From Sorghum bicolor (taxonomy: Eukaryota > Streptophyta > Magnoliopsida > Poales > Poaceae): DNA of 64,000 nt. Within the stretch, counting starts at the first letter, position 1. Each line of letters opens with the position of its first letter. The stretch is taken from positions 49,416,967 to 49,480,966 of the forward strand of contig NC_012870.2 of NCBI RefSeq assembly GCF_000003195.3, in the 5' to 3' direction. The notes below the pieces were generated by a model. That model searched no databases. It was given only the letters and a program-made list of their open reading frames with translations, and was not told where the DNA came from. A program made the translations under genes and the position numbers. Positions 9,941 through 23,300 of the stretch are shown here, piece after piece.

Positions 9941-12900
9941 GGTTCTATGTGTGATAAACTTGGTCTATAATGTTTGTCAAGTGATGAACTTGGACTGATG
10001 TAGATCTGTGGTAAACTTTGCCTATGTGTAGTTTGTATTTCCAAATTAAATACTTGTTTGTTTAATCTAAACAATACTTATAAAGTTAGGGATAAGAATT
10101 CTCTGCATCTCATAAAGCATCAACATCCTCGCCACCATCGGTACGCCCCACTGTCTCTGTGCCGCTCCATCGCTGGCCCGTGCCGTCGCTCCATCCCCGG
10201 CCATGAGCCGAATTTGGTGAATATAACTTGGATTCGTCTCCCATAAATCGGATTAGATAACTCCAGCACTGCCAGTAGCAGGTGGAGGCCCTACCCTGCA
10301 AGCAAGTCCACATCAGTCCTTGTTGTGCCCTCAGCTCTCACTGATCCAAGACGTAAGTACTTAAGCCTTGACATTAACCCTTAGACATCAATTGCAACAA
10401 AGTACAAGCCTGACATTAACCCCATAATACATAAGTTCATACGAGATAGCAGTGCCCTTAGCCGTCCATTCTGACTAGTTTTCTTAAATTAAATAGATCT
10501 ACTGTCTTGTACCGTAGCATCCCTAGAAGTAGTCAGCCATACGGAGTACTGTGTCCCCTTATCCAACTAGTTTTCTTACAATAAGAAGGAATTGGCTGTT
10601 AGTTTTGATGAATTATCTGCAATCCTAAAGTTACAGTTTAAGCTAGGCAAAAGGAACTGCTGTTGGCCATAACATAAGTTTAACGTTGCCTTACAAGATA
10701 AAAGGCACATTAGATGCTTTACAATGTTTCACCATATTGTCAGTGAGCAGCCTTTCCACTACAGACTCCATTGCCGGTGGTGGCAGTGGCGGCGGGGCCG
10801 CACCGCGTCCTGCTGCCACTTGGTTGGCCACCTTCGGCGGGGCCATTTAGATATACATCGTGAAACCAGGCATGAGCGGTAGTAGGATCCATGTGGCACC
10901 CTCAGCGGGATGTAGGCTGGGGCTACGAGACTGAGGGAGCTGATGGAGTGCCATTGTTGTTAGCTGCTCTAGTGGGTGGTGTCAAAGGAGGAAGTCAAGC
11001 ATCCAAGAGATATAAAAAGGATAGAATGCAAGATATGGATATGAAGCGGCACGACCAGGGGTGCAGGAAGCGAGGCAGCAGATTACTTGATGAAACATCT
11101 CCAAAGAAAAAAGTGGTTTCTTAAAAAAGCGGTTTCTTCATTGAACCCTACCGAGTGTGAATGGAGTCGTGGCGGTGTGAGCGTATACAGGTAAATTGCA
11201 GTTAAATAGGGTAAATACATAAACTAACAGGATATTTATTCCTGACACATTTATTGTTTAAGAAAGTAATACCATCATCTGTTCAGTATTTTGAACTCAA
11301 ATTTAGAGGGGAAATGCTTGAATAATATCACAAATGGATATTTTATTGTGGTAAAACATCACAAGTACAACAATAGTTAATGTTAGCAACTAAACATAAG
11401 AGTGCTTTGTTTTTATAGCACATAATTTCAAGAGACTAACAAAGTCTTGTGCGAATTAAAGCTAAAATAAAAATACTTAATATTTACTGCACATAATTAC
11501 GAGAGACTAACAAAATCTTGTGCGAGAGCTGAAATTTAAATAACACAACAAATAGCCGAATGAGCTAACAAACTCGAACTGAGGCAAACTTTAGAATTGG
11601 GCCCACCTCGGCCCATTAGGCGCACAGAGTGGAAAGTAGAGAGGGCGTCATGGTAATAGGTTTGGACATCCGAACACTCCGCACGTATCGGGCATCTGAA
11701 CTGTGTGTATTGTAGGCTGGACTGCTTTGTGTCCTTGCCCGTGGCTACCGGCCTCACAAGCGCCCTTGACCTCATCACATGTAAGGTAATTTTCAGTTAA
11801 ATAGGGTAAATACAGCGGTGGGTAAATACCTTTATATGAGGGTAAATGAATAGTGGTAGGTGAGTAATGAGAGATGTAATCAAATCCATGAGATGGTGCC
11901 ACCTCCGTCTCCTCAGTCGTCTGAAATCCGAATACTATTGAGACAATAGCAGCTCAAGAAAGCATTACAAAGTTGAGACAACAGTAGCTTCAGCCAACTA
12001 CAACCTGACAGGACAATTAAATATTAGGAAACATTTCAAAATTCCAGAATAATTATCGTCTAGAATTATTGAGACGACTGTAGCTTCAGGAGGGACAAAT
12101 GTCTCCACGATTTGTAATGTTGCCCAATCAACTTTTTTTATAGTTTCCACGTCATTTACTTGGGACCTACAAACAAGTGAAACCTACATTATACTACTGT
12201 ACTGGTAATATACAAAATAAAAGATATAATAAATTATATACCTTTCCACTTCGAGCACAGGAACATTATACTCTATTGCCGGATGAGAAATAGTAGGCAG
12301 CAAATCTATTACTAAGGCTAGAGTGCCGATATTGGCCTCCACTGCTGGCTGTGCAAGGCCATCGGCGCCTTCAGCCTGGGCGGCCAGACCATTGGGAGCC
12401 GCGGCCACGGAATCAGGCTGCGCATCCAGGATCCCTGATGGCGTTTTCAGACCACTGGGAGCCACGTCCAGGCCACCAGGATGGCTGGCTCCATCAACAC
12501 CAGGCGGAGGGTCTCCATCCACCATCGGCACCAGGCAGGGGAGGGAGTTCACGTGCACCAGAGATCAGAAGACACAAGTGTACTAGAGATCGGAAGGCAC
12601 ATGCACTAGAAGGGCCAGCGGCGTGCACAGGAGTGGTCGGGCGGCCGGCCGGCGGCCTCGCTAGGCGCCGTCACGCAACACACGGAGATGAATCGATCGG
12701 TAGGTCACGGGTAGATGAGTTCCCGTATCTAATCCGTAGGTAGAAGAGTAAAAGAGTCAAAAGAGAAAAGAAATACATGTATTTAGATGAGAAAAGAGAC
12801 TTAATACATAAAATATCATGAAAAATAAAGTGCAAATGTTTCGGATGTCGTTTTAGCGATGTCAACGTTAGGAATCCTATTTTAACAAAGCCACGCGTTT

Positions 12901-13443
12901 GGGAGTCCTAGAATAGCAATTTTCTCTTATTATGTAACTGATATATAGTAATAAATCACTTGTTCCTGTTGGATTCAGTCAGAGTTTCTAGTAGAGCACT
13001 CTCAACTCTGAAGAGCATTTTGAATTGGCTGATGCTCTGCAGTGTACTCAATACTTGCATTGGTATACTAATAATAGTTTTTGTATTAGATTTTATGGTG
13101 TTTATTTACTTCTAACTTTTTCATTAATTTTTACTTTGTTGTAGTAGAGACTCTGACATCATGCTGCCTCTCCAAATCTACCGGTCCAAATTTAAATTGT
13201 GCGCCTTTCTGCCGCCTCAACTTATATATCCAGTCCCACATTAGTGTCCATGATCCCCATCTCCCTTCCATAAGCGATGATGCTGATAATCTTCACACAT
13301 GCCAAGTTGTTGATCTAGCAAACTTGAGAAGCACACCCTTCCCTGCTAGATTCCTAAAGTGACATTTCGGAAGTTTAGGTTGTTGTTCTACCCTATTTTG
13401 CTGAAATTTGGAACTAGTGCCATATTTTATGAACTTTATATGT
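9941..13443. other. Unassigned region with GC-rich islands
   Basis: No complete gene or bounded transposon is recognisable. GC-rich islands at 10110-10310, 10740-11120 and 12300-12620 have the look of captured gene fragments. The second includes a 78-codon frame (10891-11124) ending in a basic SPKKKVV cluster. The third is open on the minus strand for 124 codons (12558-12184) with Ala/Pro/Gly-rich residues. A direct repeat of about 45 bases containing GAGACTAACAAA occurs near 11430 and 11500. The intervals are AT-rich. Confidence 0.4.
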
Positions 13444-13691
13444 CACTAGTATAGACGCATACTGTACAGGCGGCTGAAAACCCATTTGTACTGGCGTTTT
13501 TCAGCACCGCCTGCGCTGGAGGCCAGTAGAAATGGAACATTTCTACAGGAGTTATGCCAACCGCCTATAGAAATGTTTTTCCAGAAAATAGGAAATCGGT
13601 TTTTAAAAATAGAAAAGAAAGATTTTAATACAGGGAAGGACCATCGGATTTTAAAATAGAAAAAGCTTTTTTTCGCGTAAAATCGCATGCT

Positions 13692-13764
13692 TCGCGGCCG
13701 GTGGGATTCGAACCTGCGACCTTTCCCTTGCGCGTAGCCTCCTCTACCACTCCACCTATCACTC
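13692..13764 (-). other. tRNA-like sequence with pol III A and B boxes
   Basis: On the minus strand GGTTCGAATCC (13714-13704) is a perfect pol III B box / T-loop consensus. TAGGTGGAGTGG, about 45 bases upstream, resembles an A box. The spacing and length (about 73 bases) suit a tRNA. The T stem and acceptor stem do not pair well, so this is a tRNA pseudogene or a tRNA-derived SINE head, not a working tRNA. It lies inside the CACTA element. Confidence 0.55.
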
Positions 13765-13839
13765 ATTTGTATCTATATTAGAGTTTAGTTCCCCACATAT
13801 TATCCCAAACCGAGCATATATTGATTATTTGAGGCTCTA

Positions 13840-14110
13840 AACGGATTCCAATGAAAAAGTTGTCAACTACAAAGTTTCATAACTTTTTAAGATCTACAAC
13901 TTTTATATTGGAAGTTTTTCCATCCGAGGTCATTTACAAAATTTGAATTTCAAATTTTAGAAATTCAAACATAGTTTTCGACGACAAGATGATGTCAAAT
14001 GAAAAAATTATCAACTACAAAGTTTCATAACTTTTCGAGATCTACAACTTTCATGTTGACAGTTTTTTCAAACAAGGTCATTTGAAAAACTCAAAAAATT
14101 TAATTTCAAA
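13840..14110. repeat. Two ~150-bp direct repeats inside the small CACTA element
   Basis: Two units begin near 13850 and 14000, each with AAGTTTCATAACTTTT then AGATCTACAACTTT and an AT-rich tail. The ATCTACAACTTT core also occurs in the tandem array at 28040-29580 in a different CACTA family. Confidence 0.7.
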
Positions 14111-14455
14111 TTATTTCTACAGGCGGCTTTCTTAACAAACCGCCTGTAGAAATATGATTTGTACAGGCGGTTTCTTGGGAGAACCGCCTGTAGAAATACA
14201 TGATTTCTACAGGCGGTTTTCTTAGGAAAACCGCCTGTAGAAATATGATTTTTAGTGGCGGTTCCTTAGGACAACCGCCAGTAGAAATGCATGATTTCTA
14301 CTGGCGGTTCAGTTAGGAAAACCGCCTGTGAAAATGCATCTTCACAGACGGTTCGTAGTTCTGACACCGCCCTTTTTACACCACAGACGCGTGATAACTA
14401 CAACCGCCTGTAGTATAAAAAGGAGGCGTCGGCGTTGTACTCTTTTCTACTAGTG

Positions 14456-17150
14456 TGTCCCTAACATGGAAATATTGCTTTCATTTTAGAATGTTGGGTT
14501 TCCTATGCAAACGTTTCCTTTTACTATGAAAATGTTGGTTTCAGTGCTTCCACTGAACACAACAATGCAGGAAAAGCAACATGACTGGTGTTAATCCCAA
14601 ATTTTGGCAAGACAGGATCTACGTGTGAGACCGCCTCATAAAGGGAAAAAGTGGCTGATTATTGGATCGACTAAATAGAAGCTTGGACGGAGATAGTCGA
14701 TCAGGATGTGTTGGGCCACGACGAGATGCGAAGGAAGACCTGTCGAACTTCATTACAGGGAAGGATTGGAGTCCAAGTTACCTTTTATTTTTTACTAGTC
14801 GTATGATATTAGGACATATGATTAGGTTTCTGGGCTACAAATATCAAAGACCTTATCATTGTAAAAATAATTACACAATCCAATAAAAAACCCTTTCGGC
14901 TCTGGCCACCAACCTTAGGAGTAGGTGTAAGAGTGGGTCTCGACAAGACCTTCGACAAATCGAGGTGCGTCGGTTGATTTGGACCTTCGGTTTGCTTGTA
15001 AGTATTGTCACGGTTCATATTTCGAACTCATGTTAAGCTTGATTTGAACTAGTTATCGGTTTAGATCTTGTTTGTAAGGCTACATTGTTTTAATCTCTTA
15101 CGAAGAATTGGTCTAAGCTGGTTACCGACTCTACTAAATTGGCAATTTAATAGATTTATTAAGTCATTGATATTGTTTATAATTAACAATTCATTTATTA
15201 TAACAATATCCTGCCCAATCAAGATTTGATAGATTAGTTTGAGCTTTAACATATATCGTAACAAGTTCTAATAAACATCAGTCATCGAATAGTTATTTAA
15301 ACTTATAATAACTAATCTATTAATCTTGGTTGTTACATGTTGTGCGCTCGAGATATCTATTTAATCATAATTAATCTAGAAATTAATCTAAATTTAATCA
15401 TGACAAAGTAGATAGATCTTGTTCGTGCTTCACGGACCCTACATTTGCTAAAGAGTCGATCCAGTTAAGCTTCAATGAATAGTGTATGCACGGAAATTCA
15501 ATTATGACATTAAATAGACTAGTCATCTACGTTGAATTTATTGAAGTCCGCTGGCCTTTAGACCAGGTGAATATAAGTTTAATATAATTGTGAAAGTAAT
15601 TTACTAAAACCGCAGACATGTAGACCAGTTTTAGTGAATTATTGTTTAAATAAAAGAATAAACATGTGTAAACTATCTATTTTATATAAACGATGTATCG
15701 ACTAAATAATCGATCCAGCTACCTTCACTAATAACCCGATTACTCAATTCATATTTAAAAGTGATTGAATCAATAAATAATAAATGTCGTAGTTTGTTAT
15801 TATTGAATTATTGCTAGGAGTTAACTTTTTAGTCAATTTTCATCGTTTAATGGCTACTTTAAGCCACACATTCTGGAATTGCATGGCAGCAACCAACATA
15901 TTCCATAATTTGACATTTGATTTTCTCCCTTATCAATTTCGGATCAAGTTGACTGGCACGTCATGGATTCAAATCACCAGGTTTAGTTCGTGTGTTGAGG
16001 CTCAGGAGATAAAAACTCTAGTTTCTAAACCCTTTCTGACAGCCTTTAAGTGTGTTGCACAAAGACAAATTTTTTGTGCCAACAACTAGAAAACGTGACA
16101 GTTGATGCACCTTGGCCCAGCTTGTATCCGCTCAACTGTGGCAGGCCGAGCCCAGCAGCCAACAGCCAGCAGCCCACCCTGCTGCAGCATGCTGAGCCCA
16201 GCAACTACCAGCCCACCCTGGTCCAGCAGCCAGCAGCTCACGAGGACTCAAGACAAGAGACCAAAATTAACTTGCACTGATGCTGCTATGGTTACTATCA
16301 ACTCAAAACTAGCAGTGAGCATGGGGGCGGAGGCTGAGAAAGGCCGCACCGTAGCTAGCCGCCAGTGCGGCTGCCTGCAGCCACATAGCAACTCGCGGCA
16401 AGCGACGGGGGCAGGGGGCTCCGATCCGCAGCCACCCAGGGGACGGGTGCTCGGCGCTGGCCGCAGGGGCAGGGGCCATGATAGGGGCCGCAAGTGATAG
16501 GCACGACTCTACAGTCTACATACTACGGGTCTCCATCCTGATTCCTCCACTCTTCATACTCCAATTTGATCTTAGTTGCAAGTATTGGTTTAGAGTTTCC
16601 TGATTTGCAATGTACAGACCTACAGCCTTCGGGATCGGGACGGCGACCTGGAGCCGTCCAGCCTGCGAGATCAGGACGGCGATCTCGAGCAGTCCGCATG
16701 TCTTAAGATTTGGCAGGTTTGTTCATGTACCCAACTGGAGCTCTTCTTCACATGAGTTGAGATCAGAAACGTGAAACAACATCAAACACTGATGATTTCA
16801 AATCTATTTTATCACTATTGTACGGAGTTGGGGAAGCAAATTTGCTTGAAGATGGTACCAAAGAAATTGGTTGGCTTGAGCCTTCACTCCCTACTCTCTT
16901 TATTAACCTGTCGTGGGCAAATATGGTAGTATTCTTATATGTACTTGAAGCAATATGCCAGGTTTTCTTGATGTGTCTATTTTGTTTATGCAGTTCACCG
17001 GCCTGACTTGTTCGGGATCTTATGTGAGACTTCTCCATTAGTCTGTCTGAGACTCATTTGGGAACCCAAACTAAAATGGGTCTACCCATTTTGGATATCA
17101 GGAGAGGCATAATCCAAATTTGGGTATCCTCTCTCCTCGAGATCCATTTG
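14456..17150. other. Unassigned AT-rich region with one GC-rich island
   Basis: Bases 14460-16080 are AT-rich with no recognisable gene or terminal repeats. The island 16100-16500 is GC-rich with CAGCAGCC-type repeats and ends in a short frame (16321-16497) rich in Gly, Arg and Pro. It could be a captured exon, but no family is recognisable. Confidence 0.4.
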
Positions 17151-17179
17151 CAGAGAGTGTTATCTTTTAGGTCTTACTG

Positions 17180-18003
17180 TTTACCACCTGACTCACTCGA
17201 GTACTGAATCGTAAACCTGACTCACTCGAGTACTGAATCAGGCGCTTTACGATCATATAACAATAATCATCATAAACCACATCTATATCGAATATGCAAC
17301 TAGAATAAACTAAGAACTGAATAAATAACAATATCTTGAAGTAGAGCAAAGTCATAATGAAATACAAGATAATATTACCAATTTCTAGAAGACAGATCTA
17401 GAATCCCGAGCGGCGCGCTCGACCTCTACTTGAACCTCGCAGATGCCTATATTAAGAACTTGAAGAACTAGAGCTCTATTTCTAATCTCTGGAAACCTTA
17501 ACTTCTGACTACTCTTGATAAATGAAGGAGGAGGAATGAATTGAATTTGGGTTCACTCTGGGAGGGCGTCTGCCCCTCAATTTATAGCCTAGTGGGGTGC
17601 ACGCGTGCCGTTGGATCAAACCGACTTAATGAGCGGTCGAGATGGCTGCTCAGAGGCGGTGGAAGAAGCTTCTGGAAGGGGAGGCCAAACCCTAGCTGCA
17701 GAGGGCCGGCCGGCGCTTGGGTGGGGCCGGCCAGCCCCACTTGGCAGCCAGTTGCTCCCCGTTTCGCCGGGTGTCTTCTGGAGTCTTCCTTAATCCTCTG
17801 GTGTCATCCTCCCGTCGCGGATACGTTTCGTGGCGAATTAGCACCTTAATCCCTTTTTTCAACATTTTTTGAAATAATCCCTAAAAATCACAAAATATGC
17901 AAAACTCGTGGAAATTGTCAGTTTAAACCCTATACTAGTGTGTATTCATGTTTTCCTTTGAGTTTAAAGTTCTAATAATATTTGACGTTATCGACCGTCA
18001 ACA
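17180..18003 (-). repeat. LTR of an Athila-type retrotransposon, minus strand, solo or truncated
   Basis: Read on the minus strand it begins TGTTGACGGTC at 18003. It shares with the LTRs of elements A and C the CCACGAGTTTT block, a GCCGTTGGATC-like block and a TATA box (CTATAAAT near 17584). No polypurine tract precedes 18003 on the minus strand, so it is not a 3' LTR with its element still attached. The far end is unclear. A 24-base unit (CCTGACTCACTCGAG...) is directly repeated at 17187 and 17216 near it. Confidence 0.6.
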
Positions 18004-18162
18004 GCTGCTATTGCCTGTAAGTGTGTGATTATTAGATTATGTGCATATATACATATATATATATTATCCTCACACTATATATTTTGATATATGCAGATAT
18101 TAGATGGTAGAACTAAGAAAGAGAAATGATAACAATGTTGGTTTCATTGATCCATATGTCGT
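18004..18162 (+). other. Short coding scrap between LTR fragments
   Basis: A brief open stretch reads NNVGFIDPYVVHI, reminiscent of the NxGFIDP segment in C48-peptidase-like ORFs of plant DNA transposons. It is too short to call. Confidence 0.2.
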
Positions 18163-19659
18163 GCACATATAGAGCCCCTTCCGAATGGCACAATGACGTG
18201 CAGCCTATACACATAAGGACAGAGTCCGTCCTATACCCAAAACGGCAAGCCCCTCTAGCGCCCTTACGGGTAACCTCTAGCAAGGTAAAAAAGTTCATCC
18301 TACTTAGCTAAAGCCAGAGCCATAATAGACCTCATGGTTGCACTGTCAATCCCGGTGATCACTTATAGAAAAATCCTCAAGTTGCTAAAAAGCCATTTTT
18401 ATCGTTTGTTGCTTAAACATTAATCAAGACACAAGACCATGGTCATAGAAATAAACCCAATGCTATACTTGCCTTAATCAAAGATTTCCTACTGATCCTA
18501 CTGATTCTGCTAGTTACAAAGTTACTTACCTTGTTCACTAAAGCACTCCTCACTGTCAATATCCAATCATCAATCATCAACACACAAACAATCGGAGCCA
18601 AATATACACAAAGCAGAAAAACTATATTAGAACAGTACACCAATAGTAATAAGGCCTTGTTTAGTTCGCAAATAAATTTGGTTTTGGCTACTTTAGCATT
18701 TTCGTTTTTATTTGACAAACATTGTCCAATCACGGAGTAATTAGCCTCAAAAGATTCATCTTACAAATTATAAGTAAACTATACAATTAGTTTTTATTTT
18801 AGTCTATACTTAATGATCCATGCATACGACCAAAGATTCAATGTGACAGGGAATCTTGAAAATTTTTGCGAACTAAACAAGGCCTAAAACAAATATAAAA
18901 GTTTATAAAAGCATCCTACGCATCTCTACGAACACATAGACATAAAGATCACAAAAATCGGAGCTAAAACGGAGAAGATATGTATTTTCTAAGATTTCCT
19001 ATAAAAAATAATTAATTAAATAGGATCACGAAATTAAAAGTTTCAAACTAGTGAACAAAGTTTAGTAACATGTAGATCTCATGGAAACGAACCTAACACA
19101 TTTTGAATGGGTCAAATCAGAGTTAAAACAAATATTTTATGACTAAAATAAATCCAGTGGTAGTTATGTAAATCTATGAAACGTATTTTGAATCTGAGTA
19201 TACGAATTTATGCTTGCAAATAAGAAAAACATTTTCCTAAAAACTGTCATGGACTGCAGGTTTGATTCCTTAAAACTCTAGGGGCTGTTTAACAAATTTC
19301 CACTCGAAGGGGTATTGGCCAATCTGAGCCATTGGATCGGCAAGGAACGGCCCAGATTAAAATAAAGAGAGAGAAGATTGTTTGGCCACTGACAGCGAGC
19401 CTCCATGGTGGCGCCATGGCCAGACCTCACCAGCGTTAGTGGACTCGGTGATTTAGACCGTGATGTGATGAAGCAAGTGCATGGGGAGCAAGAGAAGGTT
19501 GTTTTGAACTCACCACAGGAAAAAATGATGGGCAAGGAAGGCTCAAGGATGGCCGGCGTCGCAATACGGTGAAGAGGGAGGGAACTCCTATGAGAGTTGA
19601 GCTACGAGGATAAAGCTTGAAGCCCCTACGAGAATTCAGTGTCGATGACGGAGCAGTAG
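18163..19659 (+). repeat. Fragment of the same large LTR as solo LTR D
   Basis: The sequence parallels 33610-34640 in the same orientation, sharing AGCCTATACACATA, CGGGTAACCTCTA, GAGCCATAATAG and several ATGCTATACTTGCC-type blocks. It lacks the LTR start. It is interrupted by a MITE at 18653-18884 and ends where CACTA element 2 begins at 19660. Confidence 0.75.
18653..18884. mobile_element. Tourist-like (PIF/Harbinger) MITE, 232 bp
   Basis: Terminal inverted repeats GGCCTTGTTTAGTTCG and CGAACTAAACAAGGCC are flanked by the 3-bp duplication TAA (18650-18652 and 18885-18887). The related LTR at about 34070 lacks this block and shows an approximate empty site. It is non-coding. Confidence 0.93.
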
Positions 19660-19739
19660 CACTACTACAAAAAACTTTTTGGGAGACATTTTGCTTTGGG
19701 CTATGGAGGCGGCCGGCTGGCGGCCCGCCTTGGTTAACC

Positions 19740-20050
19740 TAGGCTAGGCTGCCAGCCGGGCAACTGTCACGGTTATTACATTAACCGTGGCGGTCACTGT
19801 AACGAAACCGCCATGGTTAATCCCTCATTATCCGAGGCGGTCGGCCTAATCGAACCGTAGCGGTTAATATATTAACCGTGGCGGTTTCTTTAGAGAAACC
19901 GTCTCGGTTAATTTTTTAACCATGGCGGGCGTCTTAAGTGAACCTTTATGGTTAATATATTAACCGTGGCGGTTGCTTTCGCGGCCACCACCACGGTTAA
20001 TGTGTGATTATCCGTGGCAGTTACTTTAAACGGCCCGCCACGGTTAAGGG
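19740..20050. repeat. CACTA element 2 sub-terminal repeats
   Basis: Units of AACCGTGGCGGTT and its complement recur every 30-50 bases in both orientations. The unit differs from that of element 1, so this is a separate CACTA family. Confidence 0.8.
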
Positions 20051-20056
20051 TGTGCC

Positions 20057-20064
20057 TATAAAAG
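20057..20064 (+). promoter_or_regulatory. TATA box of CACTA element 2
   Basis: TATAAAAG directly follows the sub-terminal repeats and is followed by a CT-rich leader. It is 325 bases before the transposase ATG, with an acceptor-like TGTGTGCTAG at 20363-20372 just upstream of the frame. Confidence 0.55.
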
Positions 20065-20388
20065 CAGCAGCTCGACCCCTTCTTCTTCTCCGTGGCTCCT
20101 TCTTCATTTATTAGGGTTTCGACCTCAAACCCTAATATTTGATATCTTAGAGGGGAAAGCTTTTTGCCCTTTTATTTGGTGAAGGGGGCATTGCGAGAGG
20201 TGGATTTCTTACTCTCTAACTCTCATTTTCTTCCTTTGGCATTATTTAGGTGGTTTTGCTAGATCTAGATCTAGATCCAAATGTTTTAGATCTAGATCCA
20301 AATGGAGGAGAGAAATAAAACTAGATTTAGGGCAACTCACATGTTTTCATATGTCTTTATTTGTGTGTGCTAGGTGGTCATAGCCATT

Positions 20389-23300
20389 ATGGATAGGGAA
20401 GAGTGGATGTATAAGATACCGAGGGTCAGCAACGATTTAGCTTTTCTGGGACATGTGAGAAAGTTTGTTGCTGCTGCAAAAAAGCACTGTGTGTCTTTGG
20501 GTCGAGAGCGCATCATTTGTCCGTGCAATAGCTATAAGAACAACCTTGTACATGATGATAACGTGGTGCAGTCTCACTTGATCCGGCATGGCTTCGTCAA
20601 GGACTACACCATCTGGAAGTATCACGGTGAAGAAGCAGATCCAAGTGTGACAGGTGCATCTGGCGGAGGTAACTCGTGAACGGTGAATGATGGGGGACGG
20701 CAACCATTTGCATCAGCGGGCAGTGATAGTGTGAACCATGATTACATCAGCCTCCATGATCTGATTGGAGACGGTGGCGGTGATGATGATGAGTAGGGTG
20801 ATGTTGTCTTGGGGCCCGAAGATGTGGAGATTTTTTTAAATGTTGCTAACTGTATGGATCAAGATGACATTCTGTTTGGAAATCCGAAGTGGTTAGAGAA
20901 TTTCAAAGAGATGAAGCAGGCAGCAATTGATCCACTGTATGAGGGTTGTCCAAAGCATTTGATGGTGTTGCGTTTTAACCTCCACATGCTCATGCTGAAG
21001 GCTCGCCATGGGTGGTGCGACACAAGCTTTAATGACCTGTCAGAGAGGCTTGCTGACTCATACCCAGAGGGTAACAAGGAGCCTGCCAATACCTACCGAG
21101 CAAAGAAGATGATCCGTCCAGTGGCGATGACGCTTAAAAAGTTTCATGCATGCCCTAACCACTGTATTCTATATCGGGGTAAGTATGAGAACTTGCAGAG
21201 CTGTCCGCACTGTGGTGCGAGTCGATATAAGAGGAATGCCGGTTGTCGTGCAGACGCAGATGTTGAGGGACCAACAAAGAGAGGAAACAAGAAGGCGAAG
21301 ACCCAGACGGCCAAGAAGCAGATCCCATCTCCCGAGGATGAGGAAGAAGGGGGTTACATGCAGAGGAAAAGCCTTGCACTCTCAGTGTGGTACCTACCAG
21401 TGATCGATCGCCTACGTGCGCTATTTGGAAACCCAGAGGATGCCCAACTGATGTCGTGGCATGCATCAATAGAACGAATGAAGGATGATGGCAAGTTGTG
21501 ACACCCCTCTGATGGCAAGCAGTGGAAGCGGTTTGACGCCAAGTTTCCAAAAGAGTTTGGTGATGAGGTGAGGAATGTCAGGTTCGCACTAAGTACCGAT
21601 GGGATGAATCCGTTCGGTGACCTCAGTAGCTCCCACGGCACATGGCCAGTCATCCTAACCATCTACAACCTACCTCCATATCTATGTCAGAAGCGCAAGT
21701 ATCTTTTACTAACCATGATTATTTCCGGACCACGATAGCCAGGCAATGATATAGATGTGTTCCTAGAGCCGCTCATGGAGGACATGAAGATACTATGGGA
21801 AAAAAGGGTCAATATGATGGATGCATCACGAAAGAAGTACTTCACTCTTAAAGCCATCATCTTTGTCACCATCACCGATTACCCTGGCCTTTTTTCACTA
21901 TCGGGGCAGATCAATGGTAAGTCAGGTTGTGTAGTCTGCATTGACTGTACATGCTATACTTACCTTAGTGCATCAAAAAAGTTGGTGTACATGAGGCACA
22001 GGCGATTTCTTAACAAAAAGCACAGGTACTGACACCCTTTAATGAATCAATTCTTTGATAACCAGGCAGAACCTCAAACTGTTGAGCCCAAGAAGATGGG
22101 TTATGGGCAAAAGGTGTTTGACATTGTCAAGGGCATAAACTTTGAGTTTGGGAAGAAGAAGAAAGTTGAGCAAGGTGAGACCATAACAATGAAGAAGAGG
22201 AAGCGGGGTACGATTGAGGAAGAAGGAAAACCTACCCCTACCGTTCCTTTTAAGAAGCAGTCGTGTTTCTTCAAGTACCTATCATACTGGAAGGAGCTAG
22301 ATACACCTCATGCCATTGACTGCATGCACCTAGAGAAGAATGTGTTTGAGAGCACAATCGGGGTCCTACTAGACATCAAGACTAAGACGAAGGATGGTCT
22401 GAAGTCACATCTGGATCTTGCGAACTAGGACATTAGGACCGAAATTCATCCAACACCGACCGCACAAAGCGGGAAAGTGGACCTTACGGGTGCGAGCTAC
22501 AACCTCACGACAGATGAGAAGCGGGACATGTGCTAGTGGCTTAGAGGTGTGAAGGTGCCGACCGGTTTCTGTTCCAACATCAAGAGCGTAGTCTCAATGA
22601 AGGACCTCACACTCACCAGCTTCAATGCACATGACTGTCATGTCATGCTCACAGTTTTCCTCCCAATTGTGATCAAGGCTATCGAACCAGAGTATGTGAA
22701 AATGGTAATCACATGCCTAGGTTACTTCTTCAACTTTATCACACAAAAGGTCATCAATGATGCTGAGCTGTCAGCACTAAAACAGTTCATCGTAGAGACT
22801 CTTTGACAAATCGAGATGTGCTTCCCGCCATCTTTATTCAATATTATGCCACACTTTATGATGCACATGGTTGATCAGATATAGGAACTTGGGCCTGTCT
22901 ACCTGCACTAGATGTGGACGTATGAGAGGTTCATGTCGACCCTGAATAGATATGTCCATAACCGTGCTTACCTGGAGGGCTCTATGATTGAGGCATACAC
23001 AACAGAGGAGGCCATTAACTGCTGCATGAAATACATCCTGGATGGAAATGCAATTGGGCTGCCCGTCCCTGTGCATGAAGGCAAAACCATGGGTATGGGG
23101 TGCACGGGGAGGAAAGTACACATGGATGTACAAGAAGAACAGTTGCAAGAGGCTCATCACAGCACCCTTAATCAGTTAGTGGTCATGGACACTTGGGTTG
23201 AGATGCACCTAAAGGAGATTCACCGTTGTCGTAACGGATGCACAGAGGCATGGGTACAGAGACAGCACAAGATGAATTTCACAACGTGTATCCAACAGCA

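Larger units (their letters stand above)
13444..14455. mobile_element. Complete non-autonomous CACTA element (1012 bp)
   Basis: The ends are CACTAGTATAGACGC and, in reverse complement, CACTAGTAGAAAAGAG, flanked by the 3-bp target duplication TGT (13441-13443 and 14456-14458). Both ends carry clusters of the TACAGGCGGTT / AACCGCCTGTAGAAA unit found at 1-240, so transposase from that family could have moved it. It encodes no protein. The interior holds a tRNA-like stretch and two ~150-base repeats. Confidence 0.93.

Noticed and set aside
12184..12558. 124-codon minus-strand frame as a gene
   Set aside because: Ala/Pro/Gly-rich N-terminal part then an AT-rich tail beyond a donor-like GTATAT. 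Likely a captured fragment at most, with no family.
13692..13764. Functional tRNA gene
   Set aside because: B box is perfect but the T and acceptor stems do not pair, so a working cloverleaf is unlikely.
17541..17849. 102-codon frame over the minus-strand LTR
   Set aside because: Lies in the promoter part of an LTR and is GC-rich by nature.
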